A stretch of DNA of 64,000 nt from CAYJLC01 sp044426345 (GCA_044426345.1 JAWXUP010000004.1:36694-100693), one strand, 5' to 3'. Positions 44,311 to 53,671 are shown, counted from the stretch's first letter. Translations and numbers: made by a program. The notes: generated by a model from the sequence alone, not told the origin.

Positions 44311-45615
44311 ATGGCATTTCATCAAGAAGAAATCGAAACCATGCCTCGACCACAGCTTGAGGCTTTGCAAAGTGAGCGTTTAGTTGCTCAAGTAACTCGA
44401 ATGTACGAAAATGTACCACTATTTCGCAAAAGAATGGACGAAAAAGGTCTAAAACCATCTGATATTAACGGAATAGAAGATTTACACAGACTGCCTTTTT
44501 CATACAAACAAGATTTACGTGACGAATATCCTTACGGACTTTTTGCAACTCCAATGAAAGAAATCGAACGTGTTCATGCTTCTTCTGGCACAACTGGTAA
44601 GCAAATTGTTGTAGGTTACACAAAAAAAGACCTTTCAGACTGGGCTGACGGCGTTGCACGTATGATGGTAGCTCTTGATTTATCAGCTGAAGATTTTATC
44701 CAAGTTTCATACGGATACGGACTATTCACTGGTGGTTTAGGAGCACATGGTGGTGCAGAACGCATCGGTGCTACAGTTATACCTACCTCTTCTGGTAACA
44801 CTGCACGACAAATTCAAACTATGATAGATTTCGGCTCTACAGCACTTTGTTGCACTCCATCTTACGCTATGTATTTAGGCGAAGCTATCGCTGAAGCTGG
44901 CAGAACTGACGAACTGAAACTTAAAGCAGGTATCTTTGGTGCAGAACCTTGGACTGAAGATATGCGTCACGCAATAGAGGACAAATTAAAAATTAAAGCT
45001 TACGATATTTATGGATTGTCTGAAATTATGGGGCCTGGTGTATCTGGCGAATGTAAAGAACAAGCTGGTATGCACGTTTGGGAAGATATGTTCATTCCTG
45101 AAATCATCGATCCAGACACTGGCGAAGTTTTACCACACGGAGCAAAAGGCGAATTAGTTTTCACAACGATTACAAAAGAAGGTTTCCCTCTTATTCGCTA
45201 TCGTACACGTGACATTTGTTCTTTAAATTATGAACCTTGTAAATGTGGCAGAACTCACGTTCGTATGGCTAAACCTACAGGCAGAAGTGACGATATGTTA
45301 ATTATTCGTGGTGTTAACGTATTCCCATCGCAAATTGAAGAAGTTTTACTTCGCATCGGTGGAGATATTACTCCAAATTACCAAATAATTGTTGACCGTG
45401 TAAATAATGTTGATACGCTTGATGTAAATGTTGAAATGAGCGAACATTTTATGGCCGATGATATTAAATCTATCGCAAAAATTGAAAATAATATCGTAAA
45501 ACAACTTCGCGAAATCCTTGGAATAGGCGCTAACGTACACCTTGTAAATCCTAAATCTATCATCAGAAGTGAAGGCAAGGCTGTTCGTGCTATTGACAAA
45601 CGTAAATTAGTTTAA
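44311..45615 (+). CDS. paaK: Phenylacetate--CoA ligase family protein
   Basis: Activates phenylacetate or a related aryl-acetate to its CoA ester (AMP-forming). It has 434 residues: HASSGTTGKQIVVGYT (89-104), CTPSYAMYLGEAI, YGLSEIMGPGVSGEC and GRSDDMLIIRGVNVFPSQIEEVL, with the PaaK-type C-terminal domain. It sits 81 bases after iorB with AAGGAGG RBS. PaaK paralogues commonly accompany ior genes in anaerobes, which supports an aryl-acetate role. With the first ligase this operon codes for two different CoA ligases. Confidence 0.92.
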   Translation: MAFHQEEIETMPRPQLEALQSERLVAQVTRMYENVPLFRKRMDEKGLKPSDINGIEDLHRLPFSYKQDLRDEYPYGLFATPMKEIERVHASSGTTGKQIVVGYTKKDLSDWADGVARMMVALDLSAEDFIQVSYGYGLFTGGLGAHGGAERIGATVIPTSSGNTARQIQTMIDFGSTALCCTPSYAMYLGEAIAEAGRTDELKLKAGIFGAEPWTEDMRHAIEDKLKIKAYDIYGLSEIMGPGVSGECKEQAGMHVWEDMFIPEIIDPDTGEVLPHGAKGELVFTTITKEGFPLIRYRTRDICSLNYEPCKCGRTHVRMAKPTGRSDDMLIIRGVNVFPSQIEEVLLRIGGDITPNYQIIVDRVNNVDTLDVNVEMSEHFMADDIKSIAKIENNIVKQLREILGIGANVHLVNPKSIIRSEGKAVRAIDKRKLV

Positions 45616-45633
45616 CTTTAGGAGGAAATTTTT

Positions 45634-46047
45634 ATGATTATCAAACAATTATCTGTTTTTGTAGAGAATGAATCTGGTCGAGTTGCCTCTATCGTATCAT
45701 CGCTTGGCAAAAGTGGTATTGATATTTCTGCACTATCTTTAGCTGACACTATGGATTTTGGCATAATGAGAATGATTGTTGACAAGCCAGAAGTTGCAAT
45801 GGAAACACTGAAACAAGAAGGTATAATTTACAAGTTGACAGATGTTTTAGCTGTTGCTTTAGACGATCAACCAGGTGGATTAGCAACTGTTTTAGAAGTT
45901 TTAAGCACTGAAGATTACGCTGTAAATTATATGTATGCTTTTATGTCAAGATCACACGGAGCTGTTATGGTTTTGAGTGTAGACGACACCGAAAGCGCTA
46001 TGGCACTACTTATGGGAAAAGGTTTCACAAGTGGTAATATAAAATAA
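45634..46047 (+). CDS. Tandem ACT-domain protein
   Basis: A 137-residue protein made of two ACT domains (about 1-70, IIKQLSVFVENESGRVASIV; and 71-137, VLAVALDDQPGGLATVLEVL). ACT pairs bind amino acids, so it is a likely amino-acid sensor or modulator of the Ior/PaaK enzymes. Such a protein commonly follows paaK in ior clusters. RBS AGGAGG; 18 bases after paaK. Confidence 0.9.
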   Translation: MIIKQLSVFVENESGRVASIVSSLGKSGIDISALSLADTMDFGIMRMIVDKPEVAMETLKQEGIIYKLTDVLAVALDDQPGGLATVLEVLSTEDYAVNYMYAFMSRSHGAVMVLSVDDTESAMALLMGKGFTSGNIK

Positions 46048-46070
46048 GCTAACTTACATATGCATCTTAA

Positions 46071-46110
46071 CAAAAATGCAGGACACAGAGAACGTCGTTC
46101 TGCATTTTTG
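46071..46110 (+). promoter_or_regulatory. Hairpin between the ACT and symporter genes
   Basis: CAAAAATGCAG (46071-46081) and CTGCATTTTTG (46100-46110) are an 11-base perfect inverted repeat; AGAACG and CGTTCT inside can extend or compete. The 3' arm ends in TTTTTG, so it may act as a partial terminator or mRNA stabiliser that lowers symporter expression. Confidence 0.55.
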
Positions 46111-46135
46111 TCAATATTTGAGAGGAAAATTCACT

Positions 46136-47674
46136 ATGTTTATTAAGCTCGCACTTTTACTAGTTTTTTTCGCAGTAACTATAGCAATTGGACTTTACTG
46201 CAGACGTCATGCCACCGATGTTAACGGTTTTGTACTAGGTGGACGTTCGGTTGGTCCATGGCTCACCGCTTTCGCCTATGGTACTTCATATTTTTCAGCT
46301 GTTATTTTCGTAGGTTACGCAGGGCAATTTGGTTGGCGTTTTGGTATCGCTTCAACTTGGATAGGTATGGGAAATGCATTTATAGGTTCACTTCTTGCAT
46401 GGATGGTTTTAGGCCGTCGAACCCGCATTATGACTCAACACCTAGACAGTGCAACAATGCCAGAATTTTTCGGAAAACGATATAATAGCAATATGTTAAA
46501 AGTTGTTTCATCTGCAATAATTTTTATATTTTTAATACCTTACACTGCGTCACTTTATAACGGTTTATCTCGACTTTTCGCTATGGCATTTGATATAGAT
46601 TACATTGTGTGTATTATAATTATGGCAGTTTTAACAGGTATCTATGTAATAGCTGGTGGTTATATGGCGGCTGCGATTAACGATTTTATTCAAGGAATTA
46701 TTATGATTTTCGGAATAGTTGCAGTTATTTTAGCTGTTTTGAATATAAATGGTGGTTTCAACGAAGCTATGATGTCACTTGCACTTATAGAAGATAGCGC
46801 AAGTTCTTCTCAACCAGGTATTTTTACATCTATTTTTGGTCCTGAGCCATTTAATTTACTATGTGTAGTTATCTTAACATCACTTGGCACATGGGGACTT
46901 CCTCAAATGGTACAAAAATTCTATGCTATAAAATCAGAAAATTCTATCAAACAAGGTACTTTTATTTCCACAATTTTTGCATTTATCGTAGCAGGTGGTT
47001 GCTATTTCTTAGGTGGTTTCGGAAGACTTTATTCTTCTCAAGTAGATATTTCAGCAAATGGCTATGACTCAATTATTCCAACGATGTTGTCTAGTTTATC
47101 TCCAGCTTTAATTGGTTTGGTAGTAATTTTGGTGCTTTCTGCATCAATGTCAACACTTTCATCGCTAGTTATGGCATCAAGTTCTACTCTTACAATCGAC
47201 CTTTTAAAAGGAAATATCATCAAAAATATGGCAGAAGACAAACAACTACGATATATTCGCATATTAATTGTAGTATTTATTGGAATTTCTGTAATTTTAG
47301 CTGTAATTCAGTACAAACAATCCGTAACATTTATAGCACAACTTATGGGTATCTCTTGGGGCGCTTTAGCAGGTTCTTTCCTTGCACCATTTTTATATGG
47401 TTTATATTGGAAAGGCACTACAAAAGTCGCTTGTTTAGTTAGCTTTGTTTTTGGGTCTGGCATTATGATTTCAAATATGCTTTTCTCAAATTACTTCCCT
47501 ACTTTCTTAAAATCTTCTATAAACTGTGGTGCTTTTGCTTTACTTTTTGGATTTATAATAGTTCCTGTAGTTAGTAAATTCACAACAAAATTACCGACAA
47601 AAGACATTGAATATGCTTTTTCTTGTTATGACAAAATCATAGAAGTACCTCAAGAATTTACACTTGGTAAATAA
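46136..47674 (+). CDS. Sodium:solute symporter (SSS family)
   Basis: A 512-residue integral membrane transporter with about 13 TMs. GGRSVGPWLTAFAYGTSYFSAVIFVG after TM1, and the TM8 Na+-site region LVLSASMSTLSSLVMASSS, are family-typical. The ATG at 46136 has AGAGG upstream; the frame is open through the preceding hairpin but has no RBS there. As last gene of the ior-paaK operon it may import an aromatic acid or amino acid; a proline- or pantothenate-like substrate cannot be excluded. Confidence 0.9.
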   Translation: MFIKLALLLVFFAVTIAIGLYCRRHATDVNGFVLGGRSVGPWLTAFAYGTSYFSAVIFVGYAGQFGWRFGIASTWIGMGNAFIGSLLAWMVLGRRTRIMTQHLDSATMPEFFGKRYNSNMLKVVSSAIIFIFLIPYTASLYNGLSRLFAMAFDIDYIVCIIIMAVLTGIYVIAGGYMAAAINDFIQGIIMIFGIVAVILAVLNINGGFNEAMMSLALIEDSASSSQPGIFTSIFGPEPFNLLCVVILTSLGTWGLPQMVQKFYAIKSENSIKQGTFISTIFAFIVAGGCYFLGGFGRLYSSQVDISANGYDSIIPTMLSSLSPALIGLVVILVLSASMSTLSSLVMASSSTLTIDLLKGNIIKNMAEDKQLRYIRILIVVFIGISVILAVIQYKQSVTFIAQLMGISWGALAGSFLAPFLYGLYWKGTTKVACLVSFVFGSGIMISNMLFSNYFPTFLKSSINCGAFALLFGFIIVPVVSKFTTKLPTKDIEYAFSCYDKIIEVPQEFTLGK

Positions 47675-47688
47675 AATCAATTACATAA

Positions 47689-47722
47689 AAAAACGTCCAG
47701 ATTTATTCATCTGGACGTTTTT
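47689..47722. terminator. Bidirectional terminator, symporter and sulfotransferase genes
   Basis: AAAAACGTCCAGAT and ATCTGGACGTTTTT form a perfect 14-base stem around TTATTC; flanking genes converge. Confidence 0.92.
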
Positions 47723-47741
47723 ATCTTTTATTAACTTTTAA

Positions 47742-48656
47742 TTACAAATTTACAGCAAATTTATCTATCCACGCTTTTTCTTTCCCATATCCAAACTGTT
47801 CCATCAAACTTCCGCAATGTTTTTGCATAATTTTAACTTCTTCAGCTGACCAATTCTCCCAAGCTTTTGCTTTGGCTTGCTTTGAGTCAACTCGTTTAGA
47901 TATTAATTCTGATTTAAAATCACACTGTATTTTACCAGAGTTAAAGTCTGTCGCAAAATTCAGCATATCCTCAAAATTTTCTGCTTTTTTATCCGATAGA
48001 AAAATATCCTCATATTTAAAAACTCGAAAATTCGACTTGTTTTTCATAACTTGCATTGCATTTTCATTCAATTTATTATAAAACCAGCAGTATTTTTCAA
48101 ATTTAGATAATTTTTTCCAATTTTCAGCATATGGATCATTTTTCAAGCACGATGGCTGTAAACTTAATTTTCTAAAGAAAATCTCCACTGGACCATAAAG
48201 TGAATACTCCATTTTATTAAGCGCCGAGCCAATCCAATCTCGTGGGTCACGAATTATAAACACAAATCGACTATCATCGTACACTTCGTCAATTAAATTA
48301 AGCAAACCATAAATATGACCCGAAGAATATACGATAACTTTCGCATCGTTATATAATTTATCTACCTGATTATTAATGCGTAGGATATTCTTGCAAGCCT
48401 GCACTTTTGTTATATCACCAGCCATAAAATCACGACTTAACTTGTACATTGAATGAGTGTTTTTTCCTTGACCTATGCTCAAATGATACACTCCGTAATC
48501 ACGAATTTGCGTAAATAATTGCTTAGGTTTCGAAAACCAAGGCGTTCCTGGTTCGTGCAGCGAAACCGAATCTTCAATCATAACATTTAAGTATTTTGCA
48601 AAAAATTGCGTAGCCGTTCTACCTGTAGAGCTAATGAATATTCTCTTCTTTGACAT
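47742..48656 (-). CDS. PAPS-dependent sulfotransferase-like protein
   Basis: A 304-residue protein predicted to move a sulfuryl group from PAPS to a hydroxyl of a cell component. The 5'-phosphosulfate loop is seen in FISSTGRTATQFFAKYL (7-23; Ser-Thr-Gly-Arg-Thr is the usual bacterial variant) and the 3'-phosphate site in FIIRDPRDWIGSALN (133-147, Arg136). There is no signal peptide or TM, so it acts in the cytoplasm on a nucleotide- or lipid-linked or other internal acceptor. The RBS GAGGA fits. It is 87 bases after cysNC, whose product makes its donor. The acceptor cannot be read from sequence. Confidence 0.82.
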   Translation of the reverse strand: MSKKRIFISSTGRTATQFFAKYLNVMIEDSVSLHEPGTPWFSKPKQLFTQIRDYGVYHLSIGQGKNTHSMYKLSRDFMAGDITKVQACKNILRINNQVDKLYNDAKVIVYSSGHIYGLLNLIDEVYDDSRFVFIIRDPRDWIGSALNKMEYSLYGPVEIFFRKLSLQPSCLKNDPYAENWKKLSKFEKYCWFYNKLNENAMQVMKNKSNFRVFKYEDIFLSDKKAENFEDMLNFATDFNSGKIQCDFKSELISKRVDSKQAKAKAWENWSAEEVKIMQKHCGSLMEQFGYGKEKAWIDKFAVNL

Positions 48657-48743
48657 CTTTTTTCCTCACTAATAATTTTTACCTTAACTAACATCAATTA
48701 TAGCAGAAAAAAACCAAAATTTCAAATATTTAATCAAAATTAT

Positions 48744-50555
48744 TTATATTTTTTGCAAAATTTGCTCTGCTAATTGTTCTGCATCAAATTTTTGTGTATC
48801 AGCAACAAATTCTGCGTGAGTCGGTACTTCATAAGGACTAGAAATACCTGTAAAATTCGCGATTTCGCCTTTTCTAGCTTTCTTGTATAGATTTTTTGTG
48901 TCGCGACGTTCACATTCCTCAAGACTAGTATTCACGTGAACTTCAAAGAATGTATCACCTATAATTTGACGTGCATTTTGTCGGTCTGCCGCAAATGGCG
49001 ATATAACTGACACCAAGACAATTAGTCCTGCATCATTCATAAGTTTGCAAGTTTCAGCAATTCGGCGTATATTTTCAACTCTATCCTCTTGCGTAAATCC
49101 AAGGTTATTATTAAGTCCCATTCGAATATTATCGCCATCAAGGAGCATAGTATGCTTGCCTTGTGAGAATAAATTTTTCTCTAAAATATTTGCAATTGTA
49201 GATTTTCCAGAACCCGACAGTCCAGTAAACCAAATTGTTTTCGGTGCTTGACCTTTTTGACCAGCACGAATTTCGCGTGTAATTTCGGTATTTTGCCAAG
49301 TTAAATTATCCGAACGATACAAACTGTGCGAAATTACACCACAAGCCGAAGTTGCATTGGTAACACGGTTTATAAGTAGAAATCTGCCCAAATCTTGACA
49401 ATTTTCAAAATCAGACAAAACAACTTTGCTAGAAAGCGATATATCACAATTTACTATATCATTCTTTTTCGCTTGTTTCATCGGAACGTGTTGACCCGAA
49501 TTTACATCTACACAGTGATGAATTTTAATTATGGTCGCAGGAACTGTTTTAGTTCCTATTTTTATAAGATGATTTCTGCCAACTACTAATTCATCTTCAT
49601 CCATCCATAATAAATCACAGCGAAAAAGTCTACTAACTGACATTTGTTTTTTATTTGTTATAACGCAACCACGAGAACAGTCTACTTCACGGTCTAACAC
49701 TACTGTAACTGCTTCGCCTTTTGAAATTTCATCAACTTCACAATCAGTCATAAGTAAGCTTTTAATTTTTGCAGTTTCTCCACTCGGAAGAACTGTAATT
49801 TCGTCTGAAACCTTGACAGAGCCTTGTGAAACTTGTCCTTGAAAACCTCTAAAATTCAAATTAGGACGGCTAACTCTTTGAATAGGTAAAACGAAATCTT
49901 CATTTTCATTTTCTTTTGAAATATCAATTTCTTCCAAATATTCAAGAAGTGTTTGACCATTATACCATGGCATATTATCGTATTTTTTGCTTACATTATC
50001 ACCTTCAGTTGCAGAAACTGGGATAATTGTGATAGTTTTAAAAGGAATTTCACCCATTAAACGCTCAATATCAAGAGATATTTTTTTATACACATCAAAA
50101 TTGTATTCCATCAAATCCATTTTATTAATAGCAAAAACAAAATGTTCAATCCCCATAAGCGCACAAATTCTTGCGTGACGCTTAGTTTGAGTTAAAATTC
50201 CTTGCATTGCATCAACTAAAATGATAGATAAGTCTGCAAAAGATGCTCCAACCGCCATATTTCTAGTATATTCTTCGTGTCCCGGTGTATCCGCAACAAT
50301 AAAACTGCGTTTATCCGTATTAAAATATCGATAAGCAACGTCGATAGTAATTCCTTGCTCACGTTCTGCCATTAAACCATCTAACAACAACGAATAGTCA
50401 ATTTTTGCTCCACGCGAACCTACTTTACTATCTAGTTTTAGCGCATTTTCTTGGTCTGTGAAAATAAGTTTCGCATCGTAAAGCATATGCCCGATTAGCG
50501 TTGATTTACCATCATCAACCGAGCCACAAGTAATAAATTTAAGTAATCCGTGCAT
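48744..50555 (-). CDS. cysNC: Bifunctional sulfate adenylyltransferase subunit 1 / adenylylsulfate kinase
   Basis: Two-step PAPS synthesis: the CysN GTPase half (about 1-420) drives APS formation with CysD, and the CysC half (about 440-603) phosphorylates APS to PAPS. Seen: GTPase P-loop GSVDDGKST (11-19), switch II DTPGHEEY, NKMD; kinase P-loop GLSGSGKST (445-453), DGDNIRMGLNNNLGF and ISPFAADRQNAR. The fusion is the layout of rhizobial NodQ. It overlaps cysD by one base (TAATG). No PAPS reductase or sulfite reductase gene is near, so PAPS seems meant for sulfation. Confidence 0.95.
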   Translation of the reverse strand: MHGLLKFITCGSVDDGKSTLIGHMLYDAKLIFTDQENALKLDSKVGSRGAKIDYSLLLDGLMAEREQGITIDVAYRYFNTDKRSFIVADTPGHEEYTRNMAVGASFADLSIILVDAMQGILTQTKRHARICALMGIEHFVFAINKMDLMEYNFDVYKKISLDIERLMGEIPFKTITIIPVSATEGDNVSKKYDNMPWYNGQTLLEYLEEIDISKENENEDFVLPIQRVSRPNLNFRGFQGQVSQGSVKVSDEITVLPSGETAKIKSLLMTDCEVDEISKGEAVTVVLDREVDCSRGCVITNKKQMSVSRLFRCDLLWMDEDELVVGRNHLIKIGTKTVPATIIKIHHCVDVNSGQHVPMKQAKKNDIVNCDISLSSKVVLSDFENCQDLGRFLLINRVTNATSACGVISHSLYRSDNLTWQNTEITREIRAGQKGQAPKTIWFTGLSGSGKSTIANILEKNLFSQGKHTMLLDGDNIRMGLNNNLGFTQEDRVENIRRIAETCKLMNDAGLIVLVSVISPFAADRQNARQIIGDTFFEVHVNTSLEECERRDTKNLYKKARKGEIANFTGISSPYEVPTHAEFVADTQKFDAEQLAEQILQKI

Positions 50556-51454
50556 TAAAAATAGCCCTCCCTTTTACGACGTTCCATACTTCCTCGAGCC
50601 TCTTTGTCGATAACACGACTTGTTCTTTCGGAAGAAATCGCACCTAAAGTTTCTGCAACAATTTCCTCTAAAGTATCTGCATTTGATTCTACGGCTCCAG
50701 TTAACGGATAGCAACCAAGAGTTCTAAATCTTACAAACTTTTCTTCGATGAATTCACCATCTTTAAGTTTCAATCTGTCATCATCAACTAAAATTATATT
50801 TTCACCTCGTTGAATTACAGGGCGTTTTTCAGAGAAATAAAGTGGCACGATATCTATTTTTTCACGTGCTATATATTGCCATATATCTGATTCAGTCCAG
50901 TTTGAAATAGGAAAAACACGCATACTCTCGCCTTTTTCAATCTTTGTATTATACAAATTCCATAGCTCTGGACGTTGATTTTTAGGGTCCCAAGCGTGGT
51001 CTTCATTTCTAAACGAGAAAATTCTCTCTTTCGCACGAGACATCTCTTCATCACGTCTACCACCACCAAAAGCTGCTGTAAAACCATATTTATTAAGACC
51101 TTGCTTTAACGCTTGTGTTTTCATAATATCGGTATATGCAGAACCGTGGTCAAATGGATTTATATTGTCCTTTATGCCTTCTTCGTTCATATGAACAATC
51201 ATTTCAATGCCTTTTTCCTTTGCCATTTTATCACGGAAAGTAACCATTTCCTTAAATTTCCACGTTGTGTCAATGTGCATAAATGGAAAAGGTGGTTTTT
51301 CTGGATAAAAAGCTTTCATTGCAAGATGCAACATAACAGAGCTGTCTTTACCAATAGAATACAGCATAACTGGTTTTTCACACTCTGCAGCAACTTCTCG
51401 AATTATGTAAATAGCTTCTGCTTCTAATTTATCTAAATGTGATAATTCTTTCAT
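50555..51454 (-). CDS. cysD: Sulfate adenylyltransferase subunit 2
   Basis: Adenylates sulfate to APS, with GTP hydrolysis by the CysN half of the next gene product. It has 299 residues of the PP-loop ATP pyrophosphatase family: YSIGKDSSVMLHLA (32-45), AFGGGRRDEEMSRAKERIFS and RVFPISNWTESDIWQYI are intact, and the C-terminal RKREGYF is typical. Weak promoter elements (TTTACA, TATACA) lie in the 120-base gap upstream, so it may be expressed both from there and by read-through from cysQ. Confidence 0.95.
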   Translation of the reverse strand: MKELSHLDKLEAEAIYIIREVAAECEKPVMLYSIGKDSSVMLHLAMKAFYPEKPPFPFMHIDTTWKFKEMVTFRDKMAKEKGIEMIVHMNEEGIKDNINPFDHGSAYTDIMKTQALKQGLNKYGFTAAFGGGRRDEEMSRAKERIFSFRNEDHAWDPKNQRPELWNLYNTKIEKGESMRVFPISNWTESDIWQYIAREKIDIVPLYFSEKRPVIQRGENIILVDDDRLKLKDGEFIEEKFVRFRTLGCYPLTGAVESNADTLEEIVAETLGAISSERTSRVIDKEARGSMERRKREGYF

Positions 51455-51574
51455 CTTTTGCCTTTCTTATAGTTAATTTTAGGTTTTCGCTTAAAAATAT
51501 TCTAATGTATAAATTTGATGTTTCTTTGATGTAAACGCTGTGTAAATTATTTAATTTGCGGCGAGTTACTAATA

Positions 51575-52384
51575 TTAAATCAAAATATTTTTCGCATCAT
51601 TAATTATGTAGAAACCTTTTTCATTAAGCGTATTTTCACGATTATACAACATTTTCGAACCGTCCATCTGTCTAAAAATAGCTCCTGCTTGTTCTGCGAT
51701 ACATTGCATTGCTGCAGTATCCCATTCGCAGGTTAAACCGTGGCGATAATAAATTTCAGCATCACCTCGAGCTACCAGACAACCTTTTAATGAGCTACCC
51801 ATTTTAACGAAATTAGTAAATCCATACTTTTCGATAAGTTGCTCCATTATAGGACTTCCGTGAGATGAACTCATAACCAGACGTATGTTTTCTGGTTTGT
51901 CAAATCCCACTGTATTAGACACGTGATTTTCAAAAACTTCACCCTGAGGATTTTTATAGAAACTGCCAATTTTTTGTGCCGCATAATACAAATCACCTGT
52001 TGCTGGTACAAAAATAACTCCTAAAACAACACTTTGTTCTTGTGCCAGAGCAATATTTACAGTAAATTGACCATTTCTCTTAATAAATTCCTTTGTTCCA
52101 TCTAGTGGATCTACAATAAAACAAAGTGGGTTTTGACGTCTAGATTTATCATCTTTTTCTTCCTCGGACAAAATTGCGTAATCTGGAAAATTAGCACGCA
52201 GTCCCTCAACTATAAGTTTATTTGCACGCTTATCAGCAATAGTCAATGGTGAACTATCTGATTTAGTTTCAACTTGTAGAAACAATTTCTCGTCGTTATA
52301 AACCTTCATAATTTCATCACCAGCACGTGTTGCTAAATCGCAGCAAACTTCTAAAATTTGTGCTAAATTTGGTTGTAACTTCAT
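51575..52384 (-). CDS. cysQ: 3'(2'),5'-bisphosphate nucleotidase
   Basis: Hydrolyses PAP, the by-product of sulfotransferases, to AMP. It has 269 residues of the inositol-monophosphatase superfamily: metal motifs ILSEEEKDD (Glu75), VDPLDGTKEFI (Asp92, Asp95) and CEWDTAAMQCIAEQAGA. A PAP phosphatase next to a sulfotransferase and PAPS synthesis genes is strong support for an active sulfation pathway. It starts 42 bases after the glycosyltransferase gene. Confidence 0.92.
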   Translation of the reverse strand: MKLQPNLAQILEVCCDLATRAGDEIMKVYNDEKLFLQVETKSDSSPLTIADKRANKLIVEGLRANFPDYAILSEEEKDDKSRRQNPLCFIVDPLDGTKEFIKRNGQFTVNIALAQEQSVVLGVIFVPATGDLYYAAQKIGSFYKNPQGEVFENHVSNTVGFDKPENIRLVMSSSHGSPIMEQLIEKYGFTNFVKMGSSLKGCLVARGDAEIYYRHGLTCEWDTAAMQCIAEQAGAIFRQMDGSKMLYNRENTLNEKGFYIINDAKNILI

Positions 52385-52426
52385 AAACTTTTCCCTTATA
52401 TTAAATTAAATTTTTATTCTAATCTT

Positions 52427-53566
52427 TTATTTTAAGTATGTGTAATAAATACTCTCAACACTTTTTGCAAAAACATCTATAGAGAATTTATTTGAATCAG
52501 TTTTTGCATTAACTGACATAATTTCCCTATCGTTACTTGTCATAAATTTTTCTAGTTTTTCGAAAAATTCTTCATCAGATTCAAAGCTATACCCGTTGAA
52601 TCCATCAACTAAAACACCATCTAAACATTCATCTTTTCTGCATAAAAGTGGCGTTCCACTTGCAAGTGCTTCAATATATGTCAATCCTTGTGTTTCAGTG
52701 GTTGATGCCGATACAAAAACATCTGCCATTTTATAATAAGTCAGAACTTCATCTGGCGAAACCATTCCTGTAAATTTCACCTTGTCAGCAATCCCTAATT
52801 TCTCCACTGTTACTTCTAATTCCTCTTTATGCGGACCGTCTCCGACAATAACAAGTGATATATTTTTCTCTTTTAATTTACTAATTTTATCAACTAGTTC
52901 ATCTATATTTTTTTCTTTGCCAACTCGACTTATTGATACCATAACAAAATCATCTTTTGAAATACCACAAGCCTCTTTAACTTTATCGATATCTTCAATA
53001 CTTACTTCTTGTGCAAACTTTTCAAGTGAGATTCCACTCGGTATAACAGTTGTATCACAAGAAACACCGTATTTATCAAGAACTTTCAAAATTTTCGTAG
53101 TTGGAGCAATCATACATTTAACGCGATTTCCTACATAATGCGTACCCGTTGTTACTGCTTTTCGTCCCACTCGTTTACTTGGTGAAAAATAATGTGTATA
53201 ATCTTCATACATCGTATGATACGTGTGAACAATTGGAATATTCAACTTTTTAGCGATTTTTCGTGAAATGTAAAATGTGCTAAACTCAACTTGCGTATGA
53301 ATTATATCAGGTTTCCACTCTATTATGTTTTGGACTTCTTTTTTTGTACGCTTACTTTTTATCCTTAAATTCGGATAACAAATACTTGCATCATAAGAGC
53401 CTATAAAATAAGCATCCTTTTCAGAGTATGAAAGCTTAGTATTTGAAAGTGCGAGAACTCTAACCTCGTGTCCCAACTTTTCCAATCCGGATTTTAAATT
53501 CATAGCAGACGTAACAACACCGTTTATCTGTGGCTTGTACAAATCTGTAGCGATAAGTATTCTCAT
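52427..53566 (-). CDS. GT4-family glycosyltransferase (diacylglycerol glucosyltransferase-like)
   Basis: A 379-residue GT-B enzyme. N-terminal acceptor domain MRILIATDLYKPQINGVVTS with HTYHTMYEDYTHYF, and C-terminal donor domain with SRVGKEKNIDELV, SASTTETQGLTYIEALASGTP. The HTYHTMYEDY stretch and overall pattern resemble the diacylglycerol glucosyl/galactosyl-transferases of Gram-positive bacteria, so membrane glycolipid synthesis is my best guess. First gene of the leftward set GT-cysQ-cysD-cysNC-sulfotransferase; its product could be the sulfation acceptor. Confidence 0.85.
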   Translation of the reverse strand: MRILIATDLYKPQINGVVTSAMNLKSGLEKLGHEVRVLALSNTKLSYSEKDAYFIGSYDASICYPNLRIKSKRTKKEVQNIIEWKPDIIHTQVEFSTFYISRKIAKKLNIPIVHTYHTMYEDYTHYFSPSKRVGRKAVTTGTHYVGNRVKCMIAPTTKILKVLDKYGVSCDTTVIPSGISLEKFAQEVSIEDIDKVKEACGISKDDFVMVSISRVGKEKNIDELVDKISKLKEKNISLVIVGDGPHKEELEVTVEKLGIADKVKFTGMVSPDEVLTYYKMADVFVSASTTETQGLTYIEALASGTPLLCRKDECLDGVLVDGFNGYSFESDEEFFEKLEKFMTSNDREIMSVNAKTDSNKFSIDVFAKSVESIYYTYLK

Positions 53567-53641
53567 TTCTATATTCCTTTTTTACCTTGCAATTTTTAAT
53601 ACATTAAAATGTATATATTCTATTATACATCTACTTATAAC

Positions 53642-53671
53642 ATTATAACACAAACAAAGCAATAAAGTCTA
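53642..53671 (-). promoter_or_regulatory. Promoter of the glycosyltransferase-sulfation set
   Basis: Minus strand TAGACT (53671-53666), 18-base spacer, TATAAT (53647-53642). About 75 bases of AT-rich leader follow before the GT start. Confidence 0.55.

Noticed and set aside
49045..49251. Small plus-strand frame within cysNC
   Set aside because: Antisense shadow of the CysC domain, no RBS or recognisable product; the same holds for the other short frames opposite real genes.
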